Source: JBBTQZ01 sp964489135 (GTDB lineage: Bacteria > Patescibacteriota > Minisyncoccia > Phycocordibacterales > WO2-35-19). From it: a stretch of 64,000 bases of DNA. The first letter of the stretch is position 1, and each line of letters begins with the position of its first letter. Location: assembly GCA_964489135.1 (NCBI GenBank), contig CAZAXK010000001.1, forward strand, positions 1 to 64,000, read 5' to 3'. Positions 24,054-32,091 of the stretch are shown one piece after another. Below the pieces are notes generated by a model that saw only the letters and a program-made list of their open reading frames with translations, made no database searches and was not told where the DNA came from. Position numbers and translations under genes: made by a program.

Positions 24054-25127
24054 ATGAAGAAGGTTTTTGTTGGATTATCTGGCGGCGTAGATTCGGCCGT
24101 TTCTGCCGGTCTTCTAAAAGAGGCCGGTTTTGACGTGACTGGAGTTTTTATCAAGGCTTGGACCCCCGATGGCTACCCCTGTACATGGAAGGAAGACCGA
24201 CGTAGTGCAATGCGAGCTGCAGCGGTGCTTGATATTCCTTTTCACACTCTCGACCTAGAGAAGGAGTACAAACGCGATGTGGTGGACTATATGATCAGAG
24301 AATACAAAAACGGACGTACTCCAAATCCGGATGTGATGTGCAACAAAGAAATAAAATTCGGCGGATTTTTGAAGTGGGCAAGAGAGCAGGGTGCAGACTT
24401 TGTCGCCACGGGACACTACGCACAACGTGCTCCCTCCCCTGATCAAGGGGAGGGTGGGGTGGGGTTAAAGGAAGGGGCGGACAAGAACAAGGATCAGACC
24501 TATTTTCTTTGGACCTTGAGTCAGGATCAATTGCGGCACACGCTTTTTCCAATCGGACATTTGCAAAAAAGTGAGGTGCGCAAATTGGCCGAAAAATTCG
24601 GCCTACCGCAAGCCACTCGCAAAGATAGTCAGGGATTATGTTTCTTGGGGCAGATCGACATGAAAGAATTTCTCCATGATTTTATCGACTCAAAGGAAGG
24701 TAAGGTTCTCGATCTAACAGGTCAAGAGATTGGTAGCCACGACGGAGCAGTGCTTTATACTTTGGGCGAGCGACACGGGCTTAGGATCTTTAACCAGACA
24801 GACCAAAGCAAGCCGTTTTATGTGGTAAGCAAAGATATCAAGAGCAACACCATCACCGTGGCACCCCAACCTACATTTCCTGCAGCGGACATCACGCACA
24901 CCTACCAACTCGAACAGATCAATTGGATATCTGGTAAGCCACCACGAGAGAATATTGAATGTCGCTACCGTTATCGACAGCCCAAAATACCCTGTCGGGT
25001 AAACGGCGACACAGTAACATTTGAATCCCCACAACTTATCGCCTCGGGGCAATCGATTGTCTTCTACCTGCCAAAGCAAGGGCAAGACGGGGATGAAATC
25101 TGCCTAGGAGGAGCGATTATTTCGTGA
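24054..25127 (+). CDS. mnmA: tRNA-specific 2-thiouridylase MnmA
   Basis: 357 residues. PP-loop SGGVDS (9-14), catalytic C96 in NPDVMCNKEIKFG and the second catalytic C196 in DSQGLCFLG. It thiolates U34 of tRNA-Lys, Glu and Gln. An insertion of about 15 residues (126-141, rich in G, P, E) comes from a palindromic repeat CCCTCCCCT/AGGGGAGGG in the DNA, in the variable loop just before the GADKNKDQTYF motif. Catalytic parts are untouched. Confidence 0.95.
   Translation: MKKVFVGLSGGVDSAVSAGLLKEAGFDVTGVFIKAWTPDGYPCTWKEDRRSAMRAAAVLDIPFHTLDLEKEYKRDVVDYMIREYKNGRTPNPDVMCNKEIKFGGFLKWAREQGADFVATGHYAQRAPSPDQGEGGVGLKEGADKNKDQTYFLWTLSQDQLRHTLFPIGHLQKSEVRKLAEKFGLPQATRKDSQGLCFLGQIDMKEFLHDFIDSKEGKVLDLTGQEIGSHDGAVLYTLGERHGLRIFNQTDQSKPFYVVSKDIKSNTITVAPQPTFPAADITHTYQLEQINWISGKPPRENIECRYRYRQPKIPCRVNGDTVTFESPQLIASGQSIVFYLPKQGQDGDEICLGGAIIS
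24432..24454 (+). repeat. Palindromic repeat inside mnmA
   Basis: CCCTCCCCT-GATCA-AGGGGAGGG, 9-bp perfect arms, followed by TGGGGTGGGG. In frame and coding for a loop insertion. Confidence 0.8.
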
Positions 25128-25181
25128 TAATTTTGTAATATTTTCGTTGTATTTCGCATGATTTTCGTATAAGATGACTTC

Positions 25182-26018
25182 ATGCAAGATAACATCCTAA
25201 TAACCAAAGCGACCGGCGAGCGCGAACCGTTCGATCCGGACAAGCTAAGGCAGTCTCTAACTCGTGCTCATGCTCCCAAAGAAGTAACCGAGAGAATACT
25301 TGAGAGAATTTTGCTCGGCCTCAAAGACGGGATGACCACGAAAGACATTTACACTCACGCCTTTGAGCTTCTAGCAAGCGAACACAAACCGACAGCGGTG
25401 CGATACTCTCTACGCAAAGCGCTACTTGCCATGGGCCCAACTGGATTTCCTTTTGAAAAACTGATTTCGGAAATTCTACGGGTAAAAGGTTACGAGACAA
25501 CGACCGAATTTACCGCCCTCGGCCGATGCGTCGAACACGAGATCGACATCACAGCATGGAACGACGAGAAGCTTATAATGATAGAGGCCAAATTCCACAA
25601 CGAATACGGTTTGAAGTCGGACCTCAAGACAGTGCTCTATGTTGATTCGCGTTGGGACGACGTACGGGAGAAGGAGTTTGATTTTGGACACAAAAGGAAG
25701 CTCGACGAGGGCTGGCTCGTGACCAACACCAAATTTACCGATCAAGCCATCAAATACGCTAAGTGCAAAAACATGAAGCTCATTGGTTGGGGCTATCCGA
25801 AGGAGGGAAATCTCCAAGACTTGATCGAGGAAACAGGTCTTCACCCCATAACAGTGCTTAACACCTTACGTCTTGAGGAACAGAGAGAACTCATGGCTCT
25901 CGGCCTTATTCATATTTTGCAGATCAAAGAGAACCCCGATGTTGCCAGACAGGTCATCCGAAGTAGCGACGCTCTCTCTGCAACTCTCAGCGAAATAGAT
26001 TTGATACTAGGAGTATAA
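25182..26018 (+). CDS. ATP-cone domain fused to Mrr-like nuclease
   Basis: 278 residues. Residues about 4-90 look like an ATP-cone (the nucleotide-sensing domain of ribonucleotide reductase and NrdR): ITKATGEREPFDPDKLRQSL. The middle (about 90-200) is a PD-(D/E)XK restriction-endonuclease fold with D122, E135 and K137 (EID...IEAK). The last 70 residues are helical. Such a protein could cut DNA depending on the nucleotide (ATP/dATP) level. The next gene is another PD-(D/E)XK nuclease, 5 bases away. Role unknown, repair or defence possible. Confidence 0.75.
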   Translation: MQDNILITKATGEREPFDPDKLRQSLTRAHAPKEVTERILERILLGLKDGMTTKDIYTHAFELLASEHKPTAVRYSLRKALLAMGPTGFPFEKLISEILRVKGYETTTEFTALGRCVEHEIDITAWNDEKLIMIEAKFHNEYGLKSDLKTVLYVDSRWDDVREKEFDFGHKRKLDEGWLVTNTKFTDQAIKYAKCKNMKLIGWGYPKEGNLQDLIEETGLHPITVLNTLRLEEQRELMALGLIHILQIKENPDVARQVIRSSDALSATLSEIDLILGV

Positions 26019-26023
26019 AGCTA

Positions 26024-26758
26024 ATGGCCTACTACAAGAAAAAACTTTATGACCCAGAGGCGAAGGAAGCTTTTCGAATAAGTCGATCCAAGATCGATTT
26101 GTTTTTACAATGTCCGCGCTGTTTTTACCTCGACCGACGCATCGGCGTCTCTCGACCTCAGGGATTCCCATTCAACCTCAATAGTGCGGTAGATATTTTG
26201 CTCAAAAAAGAATTCGACCTTCATCGCAAACAGCACACCCCGCACCCTCTTATGGAAAGCTACGGAGTGGACGCTGTGCCTTTCGAACACGAAATGATGG
26301 ATACTTGGCGAGACACATTTAAGGGAGTGGAATATTTTCATGAGCCGACCAACTTCGTAGTCTTTGGAGGAGTAGACGATGTTTGGAAAAACGGAGACGG
26401 CGAACTCATCGTCGTAGACTACAAAGCTACTAGCAAAGATGGGGAAGTTGGGCTCGACGCTGAGTGGCAAGACGGATACAAACGACAAATGGAAGTGTAT
26501 CAGTGGCTACTTTCGAAAAATGGATTCAAAGTAAGCAACACTGGATATTTCGTCTATGCCAATGGTCAACGCGACCGAGAAGCCTTTGACGGCAAGCTCG
26601 AGTTTGATATCAAGCTCATACCTTACGAGGGTAAACCTGATTGGATAGAAGACACACTCAAAGATATGAAAAAATGCTTGGATGGCGAGCTGCCAAAATC
26701 TAATCCAAATTGTGAGTATTGCGCATTTGTGAGGGATCGGATCAATGCCGAAAAATAA
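26024..26758 (+). CDS. RecB/Cas4-like PD-(D/E)XK nuclease with likely Fe-S cluster
   Basis: 244 residues. RecB-family nuclease motif GGVDDVWKNGDGELIVVDYKAT gives D118/D119, D132 and K134. Four cysteines, CPRC (C30, C33) and CEYC (C230, C233), flank the nuclease core as in Fe-S-stabilised Cas4/AddB-type exonucleases, though those usually show one cysteine before and three after the core. No cas genes or CRISPR array is near, so this is a standalone repair-type nuclease. Directly after the ATP-cone nuclease. Confidence 0.75.
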   Translation: MAYYKKKLYDPEAKEAFRISRSKIDLFLQCPRCFYLDRRIGVSRPQGFPFNLNSAVDILLKKEFDLHRKQHTPHPLMESYGVDAVPFEHEMMDTWRDTFKGVEYFHEPTNFVVFGGVDDVWKNGDGELIVVDYKATSKDGEVGLDAEWQDGYKRQMEVYQWLLSKNGFKVSNTGYFVYANGQRDREAFDGKLEFDIKLIPYEGKPDWIEDTLKDMKKCLDGELPKSNPNCEYCAFVRDRINAEK

Positions 26759-26774
26759 TTTGGAGAATGAAGTA

Positions 26775-26863
26775 AAAACGGGATGTCCTCTGAGAAAAGT
26801 CTGGCCTCAGAGAGTTCGTCTCTGAGGAGACCCGAGGACTTTTGGAAGAGGATATCCCGTTTT
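26775..26863. other. Long imperfect hairpin (89 bases) between gene units
   Basis: Outer arms AAAACGGGAT-TCCTCT / AGAGGAT-TCCCGTTTT, a middle AAAAGTC / GACTTTT pair and an inner CCTCAGAGA / TCTCTGAGG stem-loop. It lies just downstream of the nuclease gene and just upstream of the MGMT gene. The symmetry and T-rich end suggest a bidirectional terminator; a miniature mobile element is another possibility. Confidence 0.6.
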
Positions 26864-26877
26864 AGATAAATATATAG

Positions 26878-27129
26878 ATGAAATCATTTAAAGAAAAAGT
26901 TTTTGAGGTAGTGAGGAAAATACCGAAAGGTAAGACTTTGACCTACAAGCAAGTGGCAGAGAAAGCGGGTTCGGCTAAAGCATTTAGAGCAGTCGGTAAT
27001 ATTTTGAATGGGAACTTTAATCCAAAGATACCTTGCCATAGAGTAGTAAGGAGCGATGGTAAACCGGGAGGATATAATAGGGGAGCGGAACAAAAAATAA
27101 AAGTATTAAAAAAAGAAAAAGCGATATGA
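26878..27129 (+). CDS. Minimal O6-alkylguanine-DNA alkyltransferase-like protein
   Basis: 83 residues, corresponding only to the C-terminal DNA-binding domain of MGMT/Ogt. The catalytic PCHR motif is present (C53), so alkyl transfer is possible; alkyltransferase-like proteins (ATL) instead have W there. It overlaps the uracil-DNA glycosylase gene by ATGA, making a two-gene base-damage repair operon. Confidence 0.85.
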   Translation: MKSFKEKVFEVVRKIPKGKTLTYKQVAEKAGSAKAFRAVGNILNGNFNPKIPCHRVVRSDGKPGGYNRGAEQKIKVLKKEKAI

Positions 27130-27761
27130 AAAAGTTAGACACAGCAGAAGATAGAAGAGAAGAGATGAAAAAGATTCGCGACGAGGTAGTCGCGCTTAAA
27201 GAGTCGCCACTATACAAATTTCGAGTAGAGAGCAAAAACTTGCCGGTGATAGGCGAAGGGAGTCATTTCGCAAAAATTATGTTCGTAGGCGAAGCGCCAG
27301 GGAGAAACGAGGCAAAGACCGGTCGACCTTTTTGCGGAGCTGCGGGCAAAATACTTGATTGGCTTTTGGAAGGCGCAGGTATCAAAAGAGAAGAAGTGTA
27401 CGTCACAAATATTGTGAAAGATCGCCCACCCCAAAACCGCGACCCATTGCCCGAGGAGATACAAATATACGGGCCATTCCTCGATCGACAAATCGAGATC
27501 ATACAACCCCAAGTGATAGCGACCCTAGGGCGCTACGCCATGGGCTACATCATGCAAAAGTTTGACCTCTCGCTCGAACTCGAGCCGATAGGCAAAGCAC
27601 ACGGCAAAACTTATGCAGTGCCCCGCGAAGCTTTAGCGAAGTGGGGATGGCAAGACCGCGAGATCAAAATAATCCCTCTCTACCACCCAGCAGTCGCCGT
27701 ATACAACTCCCACACCAAAGACATCCTCGCCAAAGACTTCCAAATTTTGAAAAATATTTAA
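27126..27761 (+). CDS. Family 4-like uracil-DNA glycosylase lacking Fe-S cysteines
   Basis: 211 residues. The catalytic motif GEAPGRNEAKTGRPFCGAAG (about 55-74) and the C-terminal LYHPAV motif are typical of family 4/5 enzymes, which remove uracil from DNA. Family 4 enzymes carry a 4Fe-4S cluster bound by four cysteines, two of them in a CxxC-like motif before the catalytic motif. Here the equivalent region reads ALKESPLYKFR and the only cysteine in the protein is C70, so the cluster is absent. Translationally coupled to the MGMT-like gene. Confidence 0.85.
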   Translation: MKKLDTAEDRREEMKKIRDEVVALKESPLYKFRVESKNLPVIGEGSHFAKIMFVGEAPGRNEAKTGRPFCGAAGKILDWLLEGAGIKREEVYVTNIVKDRPPQNRDPLPEEIQIYGPFLDRQIEIIQPQVIATLGRYAMGYIMQKFDLSLELEPIGKAHGKTYAVPREALAKWGWQDREIKIIPLYHPAVAVYNSHTKDILAKDFQILKNI

Positions 27762-27776
27762 CGTACCTATAAATGA

Positions 27777-27826
27777 GCAAGGTACTGCGACAAATCTGAC
27801 GGCCGTCAAATCTGTCGCAGGTATTG
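27777..27826. terminator. Hairpin between convergent genes
   Basis: TGCGACA ... GACGG/CCGTC ... TGTCGCA makes a strong, interrupted hairpin in the 75 bases between udg (+) and the M16 gene (-). Likely a shared terminator though without a long T-tract. Confidence 0.5.
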
Positions 27827-27836
27827 AAGAGAATAT

Positions 27837-29105
27837 TTAGACCGAGAGGATTTTGCGGAATCTCTCTTCGTCTTGGTATTTGCCGACAATGGCGAGATTG
27901 AGGCGTTTGTTTTGAATTATTTCTTTGGCCACTTTCTGAATATCGCTTGCGGTGATCTTCTCGATCTCCTTCTCCATTTCCTTCGGCGATTTTATTTCTT
28001 CACGCAGAATTTCCTGGAAGCCGTAGAAGTCAGCCAAGCTGTCCGACGATTCGAGCCCGAGGTAGAGATTGCCAATGATGTAGTCCTTGGCTTTGCGTAA
28101 TTCCTCACTTGGAATTTTTTCATCCCTAATCCTCTTGAGCTCACCCAGTATGGCTTTGATACCTTCTTCTACCCGAGTAGAATCGACACCAGCCGAAACG
28201 CAAAGCGATCCGTGATCGGTAAAGGCGTCGTTGCCCGACCGAACATAGTAGCAGATGCCGAGCTCCTCTCGCATCTTCTGAAAGAGTCGCGAGCTCATCC
28301 CGCCACCCAAGACAGTGCTCAGAACTTTGAGGGCTGTGTTCTTTTTGCTATATACGTTGTAGGATCGTACGCCGATTATGAGGTGAGTTTGGTCGGTTTC
28401 TTTGTATTTGAGCTTTACTTCCGGCTTGGTCTGAACTTCTTTGACCTTGGTTTTCTTTTTATTTTTTGTTATAGGAATTTCCTTGAATGCTTCCGCGACT
28501 TTCTTGAAAATTTTGGCGGATTGCACTTTGCCCGCGACGACGATCGTGGTCGCTTCGGCGGTGTAATGCTCTCGTCGATACTTTACAAAATCCTCGCGTC
28601 CGAAAGAACGCACATTGGCCGGTGTGCCAGCAATGCTGCGTCCGGCCGGCTGATCACCAAAAAGCAGTTCCGCATAGACATCATAAACGCTGCGATGAGG
28701 CAGGTCCTCATACATATTTATTTCCTCCACGATCACACCTTTCTCTTTTTCCAAATCTTCGACGGGGAAAGTCGGGTTGAGATACATGTCGGCAATAATG
28801 TCGAGCAGTTTGTCGGTATGCTTGGGGTGAGCTTTGGCCCAATAGCCGGTAACTTCTTGGCTAGTAAAGGCGTTGTTCTGCGCGCCGAGCGAATCGAATT
28901 CTCTCGATATGTCGATCGCTTTCGGGCGCTTCACCGTACCCTTGAAGCACATGTGCTCAAGAAAGTGCGATATCCCGTTCTCTTCCTTTTTCTCATATTC
29001 CGAGCCGGCCTCTACTAAGCTCATGACGGTTACCGATGGCGCGTCGGCGATGGGTACCACGATAATTCTCATCCCATTTTTGAGCACTTTTTTGTTGTAT
29101 TTCAT
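27837..29105 (-). CDS. M16-family zinc peptidase (insulinase-like)
   Basis: 422 residues, from the ATG at 29105. The inverted zinc motif HFLEH (H47, E50, H51) and the downstream EEINMYED glutamate at the usual distance define active M16B subunits; a second half with the substrate-binding domain follows. Such proteins process signal or targeting peptides or degrade peptides. Divergent from the M29 peptidase with 50 bases between starts. Confidence 0.92.
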   Translation of the reverse strand: MKYNKKVLKNGMRIIVVPIADAPSVTVMSLVEAGSEYEKKEENGISHFLEHMCFKGTVKRPKAIDISREFDSLGAQNNAFTSQEVTGYWAKAHPKHTDKLLDIIADMYLNPTFPVEDLEKEKGVIVEEINMYEDLPHRSVYDVYAELLFGDQPAGRSIAGTPANVRSFGREDFVKYRREHYTAEATTIVVAGKVQSAKIFKKVAEAFKEIPITKNKKKTKVKEVQTKPEVKLKYKETDQTHLIIGVRSYNVYSKKNTALKVLSTVLGGGMSSRLFQKMREELGICYYVRSGNDAFTDHGSLCVSAGVDSTRVEEGIKAILGELKRIRDEKIPSEELRKAKDYIIGNLYLGLESSDSLADFYGFQEILREEIKSPKEMEKEIEKITASDIQKVAKEIIQNKRLNLAIVGKYQDEERFRKILSV

Positions 29106-29155
29106 AGAGAGAAGAATAATTGAAAGTACCTGCATAATCAAGTATATTTACCTCT

Positions 29156-30370
29156 ATGTATACACCATCAAAAAAGGTTTTGGAACGCTATGCGGACGTC
29201 TTAGTAAACTTCGCCCTCGCCGACGGCAAAGGTATAAAGAAAGGCGACGTGGTGCAGGTAACAGCCTCCGAATCAGCGAAGCCGTTGTACGCCGAGATCC
29301 TGCGGGCTATCTGGAAAGCCGGGGGGCACGTTGTCGGCCGATACCAGCCCGACAATGAGAAGTGGTTCCGCTTCGACCGAGAATTCTTCGAGCTCGCCGA
29401 GAGCGAGCAGGTTGAGTTCTTTCCCGCCAAGCTCATGCGTGGACAAATCGACGAGGTAGATCACTCTATTTACGTTATTTCCGAAACCGACAAAAAGTCG
29501 CTCCAAGGAGTCGACCCCAAGAAAATTATGAAGCGAGGCCAAGCTTGGAAGCAAGCGATGGACTGGCGCAATGAGAAAGAAAACGCCGGCAAATTTACAT
29601 GGACATTAGGTCTTTATGGTACCGAGGCGATGGCCAAGGAAGTCGGCATGACGCAGAAAGAATACTGGCAACAAATCATCAAGGCCTGCTTTTTGGACCA
29701 AGCCAATCCGGTCGCTGAATGGAAGAAGGTCTTCGCCCAAATCGAAACATACCGCCGTAAGCTCGACCGACTGCAAATCGAAAAGCTTCATGTCGAAGGG
29801 CCCGACGCCGACCTTTGGGTCAAGATAGGGGAGAAACGATCTTGGAAAGGCGGGAGTGGCAGGAATATTCCGAGCTTTGAAATATTTACTTCGCCCGACT
29901 GGCGCGGCACCAATGGCTGGATCCGCTTCAACCAACCGCTCTATCGCTACGGCAACCTGATCACTGGTATCGAGCTCGAGTTCAAGGATGGCAAAGTGGT
30001 CAGAAGCAAGGCCAAAACCAACGAAAAGGTTTTGCAGGCCATGATCGCAACCGAAAATGCCGACAAGGTGGGCGAGTACTCGCTCACCGATCGCCGATTT
30101 TCTCGCATAACGAAATTCATGGGCGAAACTTTGTACGACGAAAACGTTGGCGGACCGTTCGGCAACACCCACATCGCACTCGGCAACGCTTACCACGACT
30201 GCTTTGAAGGCGACCCGAGCAAGGTGAGCAAGAAAGAGTGGGAGAAGCTTGGATACAACTCCTCCTCAGTCCATACCGACATCATCTCAACCGCTCCGCG
30301 CACCGTTACCGCCTATCTCCCAAACGGTAAAACCAAAATAATTTATAAAGACGGCCAGTTCGTTTTGTAG
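29156..30370 (+). CDS. M29-family metallo-aminopeptidase
   Basis: 404 residues, typical for thermophilic aminopeptidase T/AmpS. The metal-ligand regions are visible: NIPSFEIFTSPDW (E), GNTHIALG (H) and SSVHTDI (H, D) toward the C-terminus. The enzyme removes N-terminal residues from peptides in the cytoplasm. A TATATT lies seven bases before the ATG, so it may start leaderless. Together with the divergent M16 protease it forms a peptide-breakdown pair. Confidence 0.92.
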   Translation: MYTPSKKVLERYADVLVNFALADGKGIKKGDVVQVTASESAKPLYAEILRAIWKAGGHVVGRYQPDNEKWFRFDREFFELAESEQVEFFPAKLMRGQIDEVDHSIYVISETDKKSLQGVDPKKIMKRGQAWKQAMDWRNEKENAGKFTWTLGLYGTEAMAKEVGMTQKEYWQQIIKACFLDQANPVAEWKKVFAQIETYRRKLDRLQIEKLHVEGPDADLWVKIGEKRSWKGGSGRNIPSFEIFTSPDWRGTNGWIRFNQPLYRYGNLITGIELEFKDGKVVRSKAKTNEKVLQAMIATENADKVGEYSLTDRRFSRITKFMGETLYDENVGGPFGNTHIALGNAYHDCFEGDPSKVSKKEWEKLGYNSSSVHTDIISTAPRTVTAYLPNGKTKIIYKDGQFVL

Positions 30371-30378
30371 AAAATAAG

Positions 30379-30843
30379 ATGAAGGATTGTGATCATACAA
30401 GTGTCGGGATGCTTGTCTACAATGAGGATAAACTCCTTTTAATAGAGCGCGCCAGATTTCCGTTTGGTTTTGCCATTCCAGCTGGACACGTAGATCATGA
30501 CAAATCATACGAAGAGGCAGCGGTCAGAGAATTGAAGGAAGAGGTTGGTCTAGAAGTAAAAAGTCTGACTCTTGTGACAGAGGGTAAAAAAACAAATCCT
30601 TGCAGAAGAGAGGGAGGTACGTGGCACTACTGGAAAATATACAAGGTGGAATTTGAAGGCGGGCTTGAAAGAAGCGCTGACGAAACAAAACAGGCCAATT
30701 GGTACGACAAGTCCAAAATCCAAGAATTAGCCACGAAAACAGCTCAGTATTACGCTAAAGAAATTTCTGAAGAGGAGTGGGCAAAAAATCCTGGGTTAGA
30801 ACCAGTAATGTATGATTGGTTTAAAGAACTCAATATAATTTAA
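30379..30843 (+). CDS. Nudix hydrolase
   Basis: 154 residues. Nudix box around 41-63: GHVDHDKSYEEAAVRELKEE followed by VGL. The first glutamate position is K, but the catalytic REL-x-EE residues are present. Substrates could be nucleoside diphosphate derivatives, including oxidised dNTPs. Followed by a deoxyribosyltransferase-like gene and an EEP-fold gene in a tight operon. Confidence 0.9.
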   Translation: MKDCDHTSVGMLVYNEDKLLLIERARFPFGFAIPAGHVDHDKSYEEAAVRELKEEVGLEVKSLTLVTEGKKTNPCRREGGTWHYWKIYKVEFEGGLERSADETKQANWYDKSKIQELATKTAQYYAKEISEEEWAKNPGLEPVMYDWFKELNII

Positions 30844-30848
30844 TAGCA

Positions 30849-31310
30849 ATGAAAATCACCATTTGTGGCAGTATTGCATTTTATAAGGAAATGGAGGAAA
30901 CGCGAGACAAGCTAATTAAGCTTGGACACGAAGTCAAAATCCCTGAGCTCGCCATGGAAGTCCCCGAAGAATATGGGGGAGGAAAGAAGGTATACTTTGG
31001 TCAATATATAGAAGATAACGGAGGGATAGACGCCTTCAAGCCAGAGCACAAGTTGTGGAGTTTGAAGGAAAGCGCAATCAAGGACCATTTCGAAAAGATT
31101 GATTGGGCTGATGCAGTACTTATAGTTAATCCCGAAAAAAGAGGAGTATCTGGTTATGTAGGAGGAAATACTTTGATTGAAATTGGTGTAGCATTCTACA
31201 CAAAAAAGAAAGTATTTATTTTGAATGACGTGTCAGCTACTCTTTCATATAAACAGGAGATACTCGGTATGAAGCCAATTGTCCTAAATGGCGATTTGGG
31301 TAAAATATAA
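30849..31310 (+). CDS. Nucleoside 2-deoxyribosyltransferase-like protein
   Basis: 153 residues. MKITICGSIAF at the N-terminus and GGNTLIEIGVAFYTKKKVFIL near the C-terminus resemble the active-site E and surrounding fold of 2-deoxyribosyltransferase/MazG-associated DUF4406 proteins. These exchange bases on deoxynucleosides or hydrolyse nucleotides. Placement between a Nudix and an EEP gene fits nucleotide salvage or cleaning. The activity is inferred. Confidence 0.65.
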   Translation: MKITICGSIAFYKEMEETRDKLIKLGHEVKIPELAMEVPEEYGGGKKVYFGQYIEDNGGIDAFKPEHKLWSLKESAIKDHFEKIDWADAVLIVNPEKRGVSGYVGGNTLIEIGVAFYTKKKVFILNDVSATLSYKQEILGMKPIVLNGDLGKI

Positions 31311-31312
31311 AA

Positions 31313-32086
31313 ATGAAATTAATTACACTAAACACTTGGGGTGGGAGAGCGGGCAAAGAAGGATTGCTCCAATTTTTTGCAGAGCACAGGAATATCGATA
31401 TATTCTGTCTTCAAGAAATATGGTCAGCGCCATATGAGCACCTAGAAGGACAACTCGCCGGAGGACTGCGGATCGATAATTCTAGGGTTATGACGTACGG
31501 AATGCAAGAAATCTCTGGCCTTCTTGCGGATGAGTTCAACGCATTCTTCAACCCTAATCATGGCGATCATTATGGCCTTATGATGTTGGTACGCAAGAAT
31601 CTTAACGTAGTGGCAAAGGGAGAAGTGTTTGTATACAAAGAAAAAGGTTACGTGGAAACATGGGATGTCGGTGATCATGCAAGAAATATTCAATACTTAA
31701 CGTTGAATATTAACGACCAACCACTTACAGTTATGAATTTCCACGGTTTATGGAACGGGAAGGGAAAAATAGACTCGGAAGATAGAATAGATCAATCGAA
31801 AAAGATAGTCGACTTTCTCAAGTCATTGAATGGAGATTGCGTTTTTGCCGGCGACTTTAATTTGTTGCCAGACACAGAGAGTATGAAAATAATTGAATCT
31901 GCGGGTCTCAAGAATCTTGTGAGAAATTACGGTATAACTTCGACCAGAACCTCGATTTACAAGAAGCCAGAAAAGCATGCTAGCTACGTGCTCGTTTCTG
32001 ATAATATAGAGGTAAAAGATTTTAGAGTATTACCAGACGAAGTATCAGACCACTCACCACTATTTTTAGATTTTGAGTTAAAATAA
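31313..32086 (+). CDS. Endonuclease/exonuclease/phosphatase-family protein
   Basis: 257 residues. LNTWGG at the start, FCLQEIW (catalytic E), the AGDFNLLPD block and the final SDHSPL are the four EEP motifs shared by DNase I, AP endonucleases and phosphatases. No signal peptide. Substrate unknown. It starts two bases after the preceding gene, and alaS follows by five. Confidence 0.88.
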   Translation: MKLITLNTWGGRAGKEGLLQFFAEHRNIDIFCLQEIWSAPYEHLEGQLAGGLRIDNSRVMTYGMQEISGLLADEFNAFFNPNHGDHYGLMMLVRKNLNVVAKGEVFVYKEKGYVETWDVGDHARNIQYLTLNINDQPLTVMNFHGLWNGKGKIDSEDRIDQSKKIVDFLKSLNGDCVFAGDFNLLPDTESMKIIESAGLKNLVRNYGITSTRTSIYKKPEKHASYVLVSDNIEVKDFRVLPDEVSDHSPLFLDFELK

Positions 32087-32091
32087 TAACT

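Noticed and set aside
26024..26758. CRISPR Cas4
   Set aside because: RecB-type fold with cysteines, but the cysteine layout is 2+2 and there is no cas1, cas2 or array.
28212..29018. 268-codon open frame on the + strand inside the M16 gene
   Set aside because: Shadow of a real gene; lacks domain signal and its opposite strand has HFLEH and family motifs.
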